DNA of 64,000 nucleotides, from assembly GCA_947034895.1 (NCBI GenBank), contig OX344761.1, positions 22,084,863 through 22,148,862 on the forward strand, given 5' to 3'. Below the pieces are notes generated by a model. It did no database searches. It worked only from the letters and a program-made list of their open reading frames with translations, and was not told the origin of the DNA. The position numbers and the translations under genes are program-made. Shown here piece after piece: positions 50,701 to 62,913 of the stretch (positions within the stretch are counted from its first letter, which is position 1; every line of letters begins with the position of its first letter). Origin of the DNA: Rhytidiadelphus loreus (Eukaryota > Streptophyta > Bryopsida > Hypnales > Hylocomiaceae).

Positions 50701-51014
50701 AACTTTCTTATTTCTTCCTCTATCCAATTTTTCTAAATTCTTGTCTAAGTTGTTCAAATGTATGACAAAGATTCTCAAATTTCTTTGCTAAGTGATTCTA
50801 AAATTGAAATAGTGAAATAGTCTATAATAGTTTCACTTCAAAAACTAATTTTCTTTTGTTAATAAATAGTCGTTCAAAAATGACTTCAATTTTTGTGTAA
50901 CAAAGTATCTCAAAAATTCACCATATTCAATACTTCGTGTTTCAAACCCATGGCAAACTTACCAATATTCAATTCTTAATCACATATAAAATGGAAGGGC
51001 TTTACTGAAGAGCT
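47733..51014. other. Intergenic region between the HMA gene and RPC8
   Basis: The HMA 3' UTR probably occupies the first 300 bp (AATAAA-like sequence near 48018). One transposon-like element lies at 48481-48807. The rest, including frames at 49.0-49.8 kb, shows no recognisable domain. The final part before 51015 is the RPC8 3' flank. Confidence 0.5.
48481..48807. mobile_element. Inverted-repeat element rich in ACACTAAA motifs
   Basis: A 327-bp element has perfect terminal inverted repeats of about 27 bp (starting TACACTAAAAAGGATATTTA). Inside are about ten copies of ACACTAAAT or its complement, like the subterminal repeats that bind transposase in CACTA elements. The flanks fit either a TA duplication (mariner-like, CACTAAAAAGG inside) or a decayed 3-bp one. 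Superfamily undecided. Non-coding. Confidence 0.75.
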
Positions 51015-53632
51015 TCACTCTGACCACCACGAGACAAGTCCAAGACCATCTGCATTGATGTCACCCTGCACCTCCAACAATATTTACACCAACCCCTAGT
51101 TATAACATGTCTTTCCAAATTTGTGCTTTTGAGCTGAATACGACAAGCACACGAAAATTCACACATGAAGATGCTCAAAGTAAATGAAAAACATGTTCAA
51201 TCTATTCTTCTAGAATACAAGAACACACATTTTGTACATTCAAAACAAGAAACTGGAGAAGGTTAAAAACCCTGCACCGATAACCAGTATTAATTGCAAA
51301 GGGGACCTGGGATAAGAATGAATTGCACACCGTGATAGTCATGGGAGCAAAAGGTCTTGCATCTCTTTCTTGCTCAATAGGAATTGGTGGATATTTCACC
51401 TGGACTACCCGGAATCGAACCTGCAAGCAAGTCGAAGGATAATGAATTTCAGCACGGGATTAATGGAAATGGGTTCATAGGAATCTCAAACTATAGATCG
51501 ACTCAACTTCCCCATCTCAAGACAGCAGTTGACAGATAGCGTCAATCATGCAGCGTAACTCACATCTTCATCAATGTCCATAAACATGTCAGTGCCGTTG
51601 TAGTTCCAAATCCATAGCTTCTCCTCTTCATCACTACACCCAAAAAAGCCTTAAATTAACCCAAAAGAGTTCAAGCAAAAAAGTGGAAGTCCATTGTGGA
51701 GGCTTATAGGCAATAAGAGTAACTTTCAAAATAAATTTCTACTTGAAAATTTGGAAACCTTCCTTGGAACTTCCTAAAGGATTTATTTCAACTCCTATAG
51801 ATTTGGGGTTGAATTCATTAAAGACTTGTTCGTTAAATATATACTGACAACAAATAACCATGTTACTACAGTTTCATCCTCATAATTCGTATACTCAAAC
51901 CTTTCACTATGTCAAAGACCTCAAACGCCACCTTAAACACCAACCCTAAATGCAGGGAAAGGAACAATACAATACGGACGGTTGTTGCAGGAGATGCTCC
52001 GGAATGTGAATGTCCTCAAAAAAACCACCCAGCGATACTGCACCATCAGTTCGGAGAGGGGCAAGTAAGTAAAATAAACGAGTTCTCATTACCTTAATAT
52101 CCAACAGTCGGTTAGAAACATGAAGTTAGATTAAAAAACATAAATTTAGATAAGAAATACTGAGAATAGAATATTGAGGAGCGGGACAACGTACAATAGA
52201 GGCCTGCTTTGTCGCACCTTTTCAGTTTAGCTATTAATACCTCGCCAACGAAAGGGCGAAACATCACCAGCCTAAAGTCCACCTGTTCCGAGACCAAGCC
52301 AAAAAAAACATTCCGAGTGAATGTCAATCGAGATGTAATTTGGATCAACGTCGCCGAGAATCCATCGGCGACTGAGGAATCTAAAGTGGCATTGCCCTCG
52401 TGGGTGTGCAATTTCCAAACTAATCGCTCTTTGTAGAATTGAGCCTGAACTACCTAGTTCAAAATAGATCCCCCACTAGATTCACGAAGTCATTAATGAT
52501 AAATTAATGTTGAGATAATGTTAAGTAAATAGTTGCCAATGTCCAACATCACACACATATTTTGTTACACAATTTGCATTACACAAAAACTAACTCAACA
52601 AGAGGACAATGCCTATTAACTTAAACATTTGTCAATGTAATGGTGTTGTGATTGCCTCATACATGTGGACAAGAACCAAACACTTGGAGAAGTACCCTGC
52701 CAACGCTGAAACTTTCAGAATGAACACTTCACTATTTCCTTAAACCCCAGAGCCGAATCGAAAATTTCACGAACTCTAGGACCGCCTAAGTGACGCAAAG
52801 GCGCGTTCACGTCATAGAATTTGAGTAGTGGTAAAAGAAGGACGAACCGTGAAGTGAGGTGCACCATCACCAGGGAACACCGACCCTCCCTCCACTTTAC
52901 TGATGTCATACAATGTCACGCAGAGCCCTAAATCCTTCAGAACCTGTTCAGCACAAATCCACATAGCGTCACGGAAATCACAACTTCCTCGACAATGCAA
53001 CATGATACAAGAAACAAGACGTGTTCACATCTCAACGGAACCCTAATAAGGCTTCTCACAAGACAAAGGAAGAAGAAAACGTGCACTGCAAATTCCTTGA
53101 CACCCGAATCTGGGAATTCCACATAGCGTCATGGAATCTACGACATCCTCATCAATGCGATATGATACTAGAATCAAGAAAGGCATGCTCATGTTCCCCG
53201 AAACCCTAATTAGTATAAGAAAAAAGGTCAACAAATCCAAGGCCCAGTAAATTCACGGCACCCGAACCCGAAAATGCACAAGCGCCATGGAATCTAAAAC
53301 TTCTTCGACGATGCGACATCACAAGAAATAAGCATAGCGTGCTCGCATTTCAAAGAAACCCTAAACCCTAATTCTCACAAAGATAAAAGTTCATATATCC
53401 AGCGCCCTGCAAATTCTTGACACCCGAAAAATTCCCCGCCCCCCCCCAAAAGAACAAATTTTTCATGACAAACTTTCAAGATCATGAAGGATCTGGGATT
53501 GAAGCGGAAGATTCGACGTACCTTGTCAAAATAGAGAAGGGCAAGCTCCTGCGTGATGGCGTCCTGCAGGGGTCTGCTGAGACTCTCGGGAGGGACCCGC
53601 AGTGTATCCTGCAGCTCTGTTAACACAAACAT
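51015..53632 (-). CDS. DNA-directed RNA polymerase III subunit RPC8 (RPC25-like)
   Basis: Rpb7/RPC8-family stalk subunit of RNA polymerase III, which makes tRNA, 5S rRNA and other small RNAs. It has 190 residues in seven exons: 53522-53632, 52848-52943, 52195-52282, 51971-52037, 51564-51633, 51331-51420, 51015-51065, all phases consistent. The N-terminal Rpb7 fold begins MFVLTELQDTLRVPP and includes VFPGDGAPHFT. The middle reads FRLVMFRPFVGEVLIAKLK. The C-terminal OB/S1-like part includes LSLGGFFEDIHIPEHLL, EEEKLWIWNYNGTDMFMD and VRFRVV. The Pol III-type ending GDINADGLGLVSWWSE separates it from the Pol II (RPB7) and archaeal paralogues. Length is close to known RPC8 (about 200). Intron 1 is filled by three 160-bp tandem repeats carrying telo boxes. 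Confidence 0.93.
52950..53440. repeat. Three 160-bp tandem repeats in RPC8 intron 1
   Basis: Units aligned on (C)ATAGCGTCA(C/T)GGAA / AAGCGCCATGGAATC start at about 52961, 53121 and 53281, exactly 160 bp apart. Shared blocks include TTCCTCGACAATGC, GATACAAGAA, ACCCTAA and TGACACCCGAA. The copies have diverged by roughly a quarter. They lie between exon 2 and exon 1 of RPC8 (minus strand), within or just beyond its 5' transcribed region. Confidence 0.8.
53356..53371. promoter_or_regulatory. Double telo box near the RPC8 start
   Basis: AAACCCTAAACCCTAA, two overlapping telo boxes, lies about 150 bp inside RPC8 intron 1. Single versions lie at 53201-53209 and 53039-53046, one per 160-bp repeat. 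In plants, telo boxes near the 5' end are common in genes for ribosomal proteins and translation factors. The RPC8 role in tRNA/5S synthesis fits that regulation. Function here is inferred. Confidence 0.6.
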
Positions 53633-54790
53633 GGCTCCTACTAACTACTAACAACATCAACAAAAATTGAGACTTGCGGTCCCAAAACAGAAGAATTTGA
53701 TCATGCATTTCTTCATGAAAATTCCAAACTTCTGGATGGTGTTTCTTTCCTCACTGCGCATGACCAGCTGGTGCCGCATGATACGGATGATCGATGGATG
53801 AAGATCATCATCTGTGCAACTCAAACTTCATCAGGAAAGTGACCCCCACTTTATGTCTTTATCTGTAATTATGTACTGTACTGGCCAATATTTTTGTACT
53901 GCATGTAAGTTAGTACTGCGTTAATACAAGAACAATAATTGTTTTTTAAAAAACTATTCTAATACTGCTTTTATAACTATAAAATATAGTGGTTACGATT
54001 TTAATTTATAACAACTGCAATACTTAAGGTATGTGCACACCTGGCGGTTGCAAACACCATGCATTAAAAGATAAAACCTCCACATAAGAAATAAATAATC
54101 TTATTTTATGGAGCTCAGGTTTGGAATTATTGTCACACTTTTTTAAACTAAGGTAGAACTACCTAATTTCGTCAGTAATTCAATTCCATGATCTATAACT
54201 TTATCCCAATTCCGTCAAAAAAACATGTAAATTTGCTTCAAATTCTAACAAGAGTAGTTTATTAATGCTATTAAAAGATAACGTGTCAATTAATGATTGG
54301 TGGATCTTCAAGTGCTATTAGATACATTGGAAAGCGGTATTAAGTTGTAAGAGGACATTTATGAATCAAGTCTAGTGTTGGTTTTGCAATTTCACTTCAG
54401 AAATTCACAAAAATTACAATTTTTATTGGAAAATTATAATTCCACTTGGGTTTGACTCAAAAAACAAAAGCACACCTCTAAAAAATATGTGTTTTTCCTA
54501 GAGTTGGCTCTAATATAGTCAGATTTTGAATCAGGGTGGTAATGGGTAGTTCTACCTTACCTGCAATTCACACATAACTCGTACTTCTTCAACCGAACAC
54601 TACAGTCATAGGTCACCTCTGCAAAAATAATAAAAATTTCAAAATTATCATCTTACTAAATCCAAGGAAGATTAATCATAAAATAATTCTAAATCTTGGA
54701 AATGATGTCAACTCAATTTGTTGCCTTCACTAAACTCCATTTTTCATCATGAATCTTCAAAAGATATGGGACAATTTGAAGATGAGAGCT

Positions 54791-55220
54791 TGACCACTCA
54801 TTGTCAAAATGCAAGAATTGTGTTTAATGTAGGACTTTAAATCTCATTTTGTCATAGTAGAATTTTTTTTAAGAAATTTTAAACTAAAAAAGGTTGGAAA
54901 ATCAAGCTAAATTTCATCTCCAAAAATCCGTTAGAGATTTAAAGCCTCCAATCAAAAGTTAGGGACAAAATTCAAAGAAGATGTTTGAAAATGTCAAAGA
55001 AAATGTCCCTCTCAACCCCTCTCTAAATTTTGTCCCTAACTTTTGATTGGAGGCTTTAAATCTCTAACGGATTGTTGGAGATGAAAGTTATCTTGATTTA
55101 ACAACTTTTTTTAGTTCAAAATTTCTTTAAAAAAATTATTCTACTATGAAAAAATGAGATCTGAAGTTATACATTGAACACAAATCTTGCTTTTAACTTA
55201 ACTAGGTATGAGTGATTGAA
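54791..55220. mobile_element. Long foldback element / MITE
   Basis: Two arms of about 190 bp face each other around a short centre near 55010. The innermost ~45 bp are nearly perfect (TCCGTTAGAGATTTAAAGCC, TTGGAGG/CCTCCAA, AAAGTTAGGGACAAAAT), and the outer parts are more diverged (CTCATTTTGTCATAGTAGAA and its counterpart). Non-coding. No target duplication could be assigned. Confidence 0.75.
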
Positions 55221-56699
55221 CCTCTACTAATCCTAATTTACATATCCCATATGGATTGTTTTACCTCCCATCACCCCACTTGTATAAAGACATTGCCTAT
55301 ACAACCTTGTGATCTCACATTGGTAGAGAGTTCCAAATACTAGCGAGGTGGTTGTTGGAAAATTGAAATATTTTTTATTTTTCTAAGTAGGGTCCTTTTA
55401 ATTTTTGCCTCGGGCAGCCATTGCTCTTACCTAATGGGCTGTCGAGAGTTCCATTTGATAAGAGCGGTCGTCAAAAGCTGAAATCTTCATTTTTAGAAAA
55501 TTACCAAGTTATTATGGACTACTTTTGTAGTGGTGGGCCAACAATAAAGAAGTGATTAATGAAGTAGTATCACTGTCAAGTCCATGCCACCTCGGCTGTC
55601 GGAACGCGCTACAATTTAACTTACTGCTGATTTAATGCCTTAACATTGCCACCATAAGACCAAGTGTGCATACACCTTTAGAGTGATAAACAAACTTCAT
55701 CTGTCCGTGCTGGAATGTCAATTCCTGGATACATAATAAGGTGAATGTGCCTATCACTACCATTCTTTTCAATTCCACAGTCAAAGGAGAAATGTACACC
55801 ATAGGTTTGTGAGGGTGGAAATCAATGAAGGAGGATGGTGGTAACATGTTGGTTCACCTTAGAGCATTATCACCCATTTATCAAGTTGCTTGCATATTAA
55901 TTAGACATTACAACTTTTCTACCCACCCGTCATTCTTATTTTTTCATTTCCTAATAGTCATTTATTCAAAGCAATGCCTTGTTTAGTAGGCATTATAGAA
56001 TATAAGGACCTTGCACATTGAGCTTCACCCTCCTTGTTTGGGACCTTAGCTTATGTTCCATAATGTTCTCTTTACAGGGCATGGCCTTTGTCAAGTTCTA
56101 TGGTAGTGGCAATTCTAGTATATGAGTAAGGAGTAACTACAATATACCTAGGTCTGGAGTAGTTTTTGCTTTGTTGCCAAACAAAAAGAAATGAAAAGTT
56201 CATTCAAGTCTAATGTCAAAAATAGTTTTTCAAAGTTAGAAACTTGCTTCTCTCACTCTTCATGAACCTCACCCAAATTTTTTGTTGTCTAATGTCAAAC
56301 AATAATTCCAACTCTCCCCTTGCAATGAGTGTACACTTCTATGTAGAATTATGAGGGGGGAGCTTTATACAAGGTTTTATGGCAATTCTAAGTGCATAGA
56401 AGTTTGCCCTTACTCATAATTCAATACACTAGCTCTCACCCAATTCCTCCACTATTTGCAAATTTGAATAGCTTAACCTACTTTGTATTTTGGGCAATAT
56501 AATTTTTTGGGGCAAGTACCGGTACATGTATGTGAGTGGAGATTTGACTTATTTAGGCTAATTTTTTTTGAAAGATGTAGATGGGGAATATATTCCATGA
56601 GTGCTAAATTTCATTTCATTTAATATACAAGTGAAAAGTTACTATGCAAATTGTTGTTTGTTTCTCAATTTGGGTAGCCAAGGCAAATAAAAAAATCAT

Positions 56700-57325
56700 T
56701 TTTTCATAAATAATAATTTGAAATTGTTTTTTTAGATTTATAATATGCATGGAGAGCTTAAGTTTCAATCATTCCATTTTAATTAATGAGGTGAAAGTTA
56801 TGAGGAGTTTTAGTTTAAAGGTAGTTATGGAATCTCTACTCTAAAATAAACTTTGAAGTCCTTTATTTAACTCAATTTTTAATATTTTTTGAAAAAAATA
56901 AAATCATAGGATGTAGATTGCTTATTACAACATTAAAACATTACAACCATTGAGATTGGTATTTTTCAATTCCATAACTAAATTCTTAACAATTTAGTAT
57001 TTTGAATCATTATCTATTTCTTTCTACTTACTATTTTTTCCTATCTGTTGTACAATTCCAAATGATTTGAATTTTTTCAAGCATGTAACCAACTTGACTT
57101 GAAGAATGAATTCAAAGAAGCACCACCATTTGGGACATTTTTTTATACAAATGTGACCTTGTGAAGTGTAGCTACCCAATTTTTTGTAGGGCCAGAAAAA
57201 GGATTTTTGTCACTTCAAATACTAACATCTTGCAATCTACATGGTGGAAATTTCTGAAATTTTTTTCACATCTTCTCAAACCAACTTAATTACCACAAGA
57301 TCCTATGGTTGCATGTGTTCAATAA
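56700..57325 (-). repeat. Dispersed repeat, copy B (inverted relative to copy A)
   Basis: Reverse-complement counterpart of 23335-23960, about 33 kb away. It shares AAGATCC-type, CATGTAGATTGCAAGAT and AAATACTAAATTGTTAA blocks in the same order. Non-coding in both copies. Confidence 0.7.
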
Positions 57326-59041
57326 AAGGGCGAGAAAACAAAAGTCATTGCTACTGTATTACACAACTTTAATAGTGATAGCCTCAAATTTTAATGGCTT
57401 TAGACCATGCAAAATGTCATGTTTGAAGTTTGAGTCACTTTCATTAATGATGCATTAGATTGTACTCGTTGTAGGCAATTGAAGATAATTATCAAAATGG
57501 ATCTTAAGTGGATTTTCAAAACATAATCAAAATAATTAACAAAATGGATCTTAAGAAGATAATTATTTAACATTAGATCCTTTAAGATCTTTTGAAATAC
57601 TATAAATTTGAAAATGTTATTAGAGGTCCTCTTTTATTAGTGGCAGTAGTGGCAACAAACTCAAACTCATAATGGATGAAATGATTAAAAATAAGGTGAA
57701 AATAGGAACAACAAAAATATAACAATCTAATAATAAAAAAGCATGGTTAGATACTTTGATTTAGATGTTGTTACCTTATTTAAGATAACATGTTGTAAGA
57801 TTGATCTATTGCAAAATCAACCCATGGCAAATAGATTTTTATTTTTGAACATGGAATCCTTTAAGTTAATTTGTATACATCTTTGATGAATATTGTAGAA
57901 ATTCATGTATTATTCAAATTATGTTCAAAATACAACCTAAAGAAATCTATAATCTTTTCAATTATTGCCAACAAGATCAAATTTAAATAATACAATTTAA
58001 TAACATGAAATATGTCAAGACAAATGCTTTGGGAGATGCTCATAGGTGTGATTATTTTAAGGTAATTTGTTGCAAATCAACACAATTGTGAACTAATCTA
58101 AGGTACAAACATGAATCTTTCAAACTTGAGAGCCTACTTAAGATCCATTTTGAGTGAACCTATGATCAATGTTTTGAAAATTTATAATGAATGTATATGG
58201 TGTCCAAAAAATACATTAGAAGAAATTTGGCCCCTGCGCAAGGCCGTTTGATTGCATGAAAAGGTACAATTACAAAAAAATATCCAAAAAATATAAATCA
58301 TACTACAAGATAACAATGTCCAAATTAACATGTCTAAATTGACAAAAAAATGTTTGAATTGACAGGATAATGTCCGAATTGATAGAAATGACAGCATTTC
58401 CTTGTAGTATTAATAAATTTAACCTTTTTTTCCCTAGATGTGTACATTGGCCAAAAATCAGACAACCCTCTACAAGGGCCAAATTTTTTCTAATGCATAC
58501 TAAAAGAATCAAGATTGGTCTTTTGATTTTCAAATAAATTACAAAAAAATAAAGTTTAGAAACTATAGTCAAATGTTCATTGGACACTAGCAATATTCAA
58601 AATTATAAGTCAAAAGAAAAATCCTAGCCTAGATTACACTACAAAAACAATGCTATTATGTTAATTATGTCTAAAATAGTCAAAATAAGCATTTAAGCAT
58701 GGTTCTTATCATTAAAGTGTCTAAATTTTCCTTAGATCATGTGGGGTTGCCAAACAAGATTCCAAATTCTCTTAATATGTAATTATTGGACACAATATGA
58801 AAATATGTGTATCCAAAATCAATCCTCACCTCTCATGAATAGAGGTTGCACATTTTAGATAGATTGAATTTGTAGGTGTTGGTTTTAAAAACCTGTCATG
58901 ATTATATTATAATTATGTGCAAAGTTCTATATTAATTATGCACTTAAGGTACATACACTCAAAATTGTCACCTACTTGAAACCATCACATTTAGATACCA
59001 AAATCATCTAGAGACTAGAAATCATTAGTCACATTTGGATA

Positions 59042-59329
59042 CATTAGATGGTTTTTGAGGCCTCTAAGAGATTGCGGGTTCCCGTGCTGTGAGAATGCAG
59101 GGAACAGGACAGCTAGCCTGCCACCTCAGCGTCCTACGTGGTCGAGAGGCGACCAAGTCATTTCCGGAAGAAAAAAAATTCAACTTCTTTTATCATTTGA
59201 AGAATTAAATTTTTTTTTTTTTTTTTTTTTAAATTTTTTTTTCGATAGTCGGTTGTCCTTCACTGCGGGGAACAGTGAAGGTGAACATCCATGAAACGGG
59301 CTCTCCTAGGCCTCAAAAAACATGTAATG
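59042..59329. mobile_element. MITE with CATTAGATG-type termini and poly-T core
   Basis: A 288-bp element has inverted ends CATTAGATGGTTTTTGAGGCCT and CATTACATGTTTTTTGAGGCCT (each cut here by one or two bases of difference), GC-rich subterminal parts including GGGAACAG and its complement, and a long T-run (about 59208-59230). Size, ends and layout resemble the element at 18293-18590. A direct repeat CTTGAAACCATCACAT occurs at 58975 and again immediately after the element at 59330. Confidence 0.65.
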
Positions 59330-61176
59330 CTTGAAACCATCACATCTAGATTCTAGCTACAATGAAGACAAAAACTATTCTAAGGATGTACACCATCTAC
59401 TAACCCCTAAATGTCCAATTTTCTCCAGAATTGACAATTTGAAAAATATCATTATAAAGTACTATTTGAAAGAATATTTTGGAATTAATTTATGAAAATA
59501 GGTTGTAAATTTTGAGTTTTAGATTCCATTTGTATGGTTAGATTCATCAATACTATCACCAATATTTTTATATCAAATTTGAAAAGGAAATTTTGAAATT
59601 CTTTCTAAATTTGATTACAAACAAAATATTATCATTTTTGGAATAAAACTTATTGGATTGGTTTTAAATGAGGTTTTCTTTGTACGATGATTTTTTCAAA
59701 TTTTTTTGTTCTTTAAATCTATGACTTCATTTTGCAAATCATATTTTGAACTAGAGTCAATGCAATTTTGTCTTGGTCAACCACTTGACATACTTTCACA
59801 TTTGTAATTTTAGAAAAACATGTACTCTAATAACACCAAATCCAACCATTAGTTAGGACAATGTTCAACTTGATAAAGTATCTCCACAAATTATAATGAC
59901 TTATATCTAAGCAATAATGAAGATGAAACTTGAGTTTTGAACAATTTCTTAGTAGTCCATAAATTGGACATCAAAGCACTTCAAGGCTATATACCAAAGT
60001 CTAGTGACAATTAATGGTGCACCTATATTTTGAACTTTGAAAATTCATAACTTATTCACATGGTGCTCAAATATTAGAATACATTGGAATCCTTTATCAT
60101 TTACCAATAAGGCCCAATAAAAAGAAAATTCTTAAGTTCATCATATAATAGCTAGATGGGCAATTTCATTAAAATGGCAGAATTCTGCAACTTTGGTAGT
60201 TTTTACAGTTGAAATTGGGCAATCTAAAATGTACAACTATCCTAGATTTCATAAATCTATATGTATCATAGGTAGCATTTTCATAGACTACATTGTTTGA
60301 AATCTATAGAAGTCCTAGATTTCATAAATCTATATGAGTCCAAGATTTATGAAATCTATATCTATCCTAGATGTCACTTTTGTAGTTTAGAGTGGGCGGT
60401 TTGAAAATGGCATATAGAATACTGCCATTTAAACAAAATTTTCCATCTAGAATCAACCGCCTATGAATTGTCAACAACTATAAGGTATATGTACGTATAA
60501 TCATCACTGCAATACCTAAAATGCTACACCTACATTTAGACCAAAAAGAAACACTAAAAACTAGGCAGTTATGAAATATGATGTACACAATCTAACCATG
60601 AGAGCTTAGAGGAGCCTCTAGAGACATAGAGTGTTGATTTTTGGTACACCTCCAAGAAAATTTATAACTTATTCATACAATATCCAAATAATATACACTC
60701 AAGTGCATTAGAATCCTTTTTCATGGGACAATAAGATCCAAGAAAAAATGATTGATGTTTTATAATAGTAACTATGCTCATGGGTGATTGTAAACATTCA
60801 AGATGGTTTTGACTTTTATTTTTTGGTGAAATGTAATCACTATCAAGTCTTTACAAATGGTCAATTTTTAGGGGGGAATTTGTTCATCATTTTCTAATTA
60901 TTATTAATTTATACCTAGTTGTATCTATTTTTTTGTGACAAATTGTCTTTTAAAAAAAAAATAGTACTTTGTCAATAATTACAAGTAGTCAAAAGTACAT
61001 TAGCTGTCGATTTTTTAAACCAATGGTTGAACTTAATTTGTTTTATAGTACTATAGTATTCATAGTACTAAGTGTAGAAAATTGCAATTTTGGTAGAAAT
61101 GCCACATTATTTTAAGTACTTCTGGACTATTCAATGAATTTTGGACAAAACATCTGAAGATCTCTGATTGGACAAT

Positions 61177-61200
61177 AACATCAAGGGATCCCTTGATGTT
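61177..61200. repeat. Perfect 24-bp palindrome
   Basis: AACATCAAGG-GATC-CCTTGATGTT is a perfect palindrome in AT-rich DNA. No larger inverted repeat surrounds it. Function unknown. Confidence 0.85.
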
Positions 61201-61508
61201 TGTATAGATCTCCCGATGTTTTGTCTAAACCTTAGGATATTTTGCATTATCTCCTGATGATTAGTTTTTTCCCCTCCCAATGACCATCACTAATTCTAGA
61301 CTTTTGAAAGTTCAAAAGTAGTTAAATGTGGCATAGAACACTACCAAAATCATTCAATCTTTCTTGCAACCACCCTCAAGTTAAATCTATAAGTGTCAAT
61401 TGTGTATACACTTACTTGTGGTGACCTAGCTCACTTCATTCTTATTCACAAAACCATTCAATTGGTTCAAAGTGTCATTACAAATTTACAATCAATAAAG
61501 CCATTGAA

Positions 61509-61706
61509 CACTAGTAGAAAGCCTTGTTTAATTGGATGTTCTTGCGTCAAAGTTGACGGATTTTCTTAAGCATCCAATGTAACATTTTCATGTGTTTATG
61601 TCAACAATGACATCCAATGTAGCATAAAGATGTTACATTGGATGCTTAAGAAAATCCGTCAACTTTGACGCAAGAACATCCAATTAAACAAGGCTTTCTT
61701 CTAGTG
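61509..61706. mobile_element. CACTA-type MITE with intact 3-bp target duplication
   Basis: A 198-bp element starts CACTAGTAGAAAGCC and ends GGCTTTCTTCTAGTG, flanked on both sides by GAA (61506-61508 and 61707-61709). The terminal inverted repeats are about 77 bp with one mismatch. CACTA ends plus a 3-bp duplication identify the CACTA (EnSpm/CMC) superfamily. The near-perfect arms mean recent movement. Confidence 0.92.
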
Positions 61707-62913
61707 GAAGTATGTTTACACAATTTGCTCATTACGTTTTTTAGCATATCCATCCACCCCCTTAAATAAATTTAAAGAAGCTTACTAACAAGGTGAGGTA
61801 TCATGCTTTGAAAGTGCCCCATGGATCATGATAAAGAGGTACATTTTGCTTTCTTCAATGTACGAGCAGTGTACATTTCAAGAGATGGTCGCTTTTAGTG
61901 ACAACTGCATTTCAACTTCAAGAATTTTTAACTAATTCCTCAAAGGTCCAAAAAATATGAAACGACTTGGGTTAGATGTCAATTCCTTTTTTCTTCATAT
62001 GAAAATTTACTGAAAAATGTTTCAAGGAGTTTAGCTTTCCTGAAAAGACCTTAAATGGTCGCTTTAAGAGCACACTACCTTAATTAATCAGGGAGCGAGG
62101 CTAAGTAAATAAGCTCCCCTTGGACTTCACAGTACATGACAGGAACCTCATCGACAGGCTTGTACTGTACACTCTCACGTATGAGTACGTCCCTCTCCAG
62201 CTCTCACTGCGCTCTCGTAGTCCTTTCAACAATCTCATTCGTACTAACTCGATCACAGGTTTCATTTTCATTTTTTGATAACAAATTCGTACTAACTTGT
62301 CTCACTCAGGGCAGGACCGGTGGTTACGTTACTGTTATTAAGTTATACAGTAATAATATTCGGGACTCTTCTCTCTTCTCCATGTCCTCAAGTCTCTCCC
62401 GGCCTTCTTCTTCTGGCCATTTCGAGCATTCATAGCCTTCAATTCGCTGCACTCATCGATCGACTCCAAACTGTACAACTTCGACTTCAACAACATCCAG
62501 GCTAGCTTGTACGTGTTTGTGAATGCAGGCTCTGTTTCTGCAGGAGAAACTTACCCGACGCGTGGGTCCCTCTTCTGAAGACGACTTGATTTGGAAGGAA
62601 TCGATCTTCACACACTGGTTTAGCAAGGAGCGGTAAAGGATTGAGCCTTCAAACTACAGCAGTTCTTAGACTGCAGCATTTGTTTCATATTGTTTGAGAG
62701 ATTTGGAACAGTTTCTAGTGTTGTTTGAATGTTTGTATGTATGTATGCCAATTCTGTGTTATTGTTGGGACTGTTTCTTCTGTTCGGTCTCAAGTTTACT
62801 CTCTTCTTCCACATCTAGGGTGCTCTCCTTCACTCAACTCGCATTATTTAGATGAAATTCACTTGCAACACTCAGGCCTTGTGTTTACAAATGCAGTTTG
62901 TTTGTTTTTTCAG

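Larger units (their letters stand above)
53633..62543. other. AT-rich intergenic, repeat-derived DNA
   Basis: About 9 kb without a recognisable gene. The first few hundred bases are the RPC8 promoter side. It holds a long inverted repeat (54791-55220), the second copy of a dispersed repeat (56700-57325), a CATTAGATG-end MITE (59042-59329), a perfect 24-bp palindrome (61177-61200) and a CACTA MITE (61509-61706). From about 62.1 kb it becomes less AT-rich and may be leader DNA of the last gene. Confidence 0.55.

Noticed and set aside
53356..53371. Interstitial telomeric repeat
   Set aside because: Only two units of CCCTAAA are present. This fits a promoter telo box better than a telomere remnant.
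62544..62632. Coding exon upstream of the B3 gene
   Set aside because: It is open in one frame and has splice-like ends, but it ends in phase 2 while the next exon must start in phase 0 to reach the B3 frame. Kept only as possible leader.
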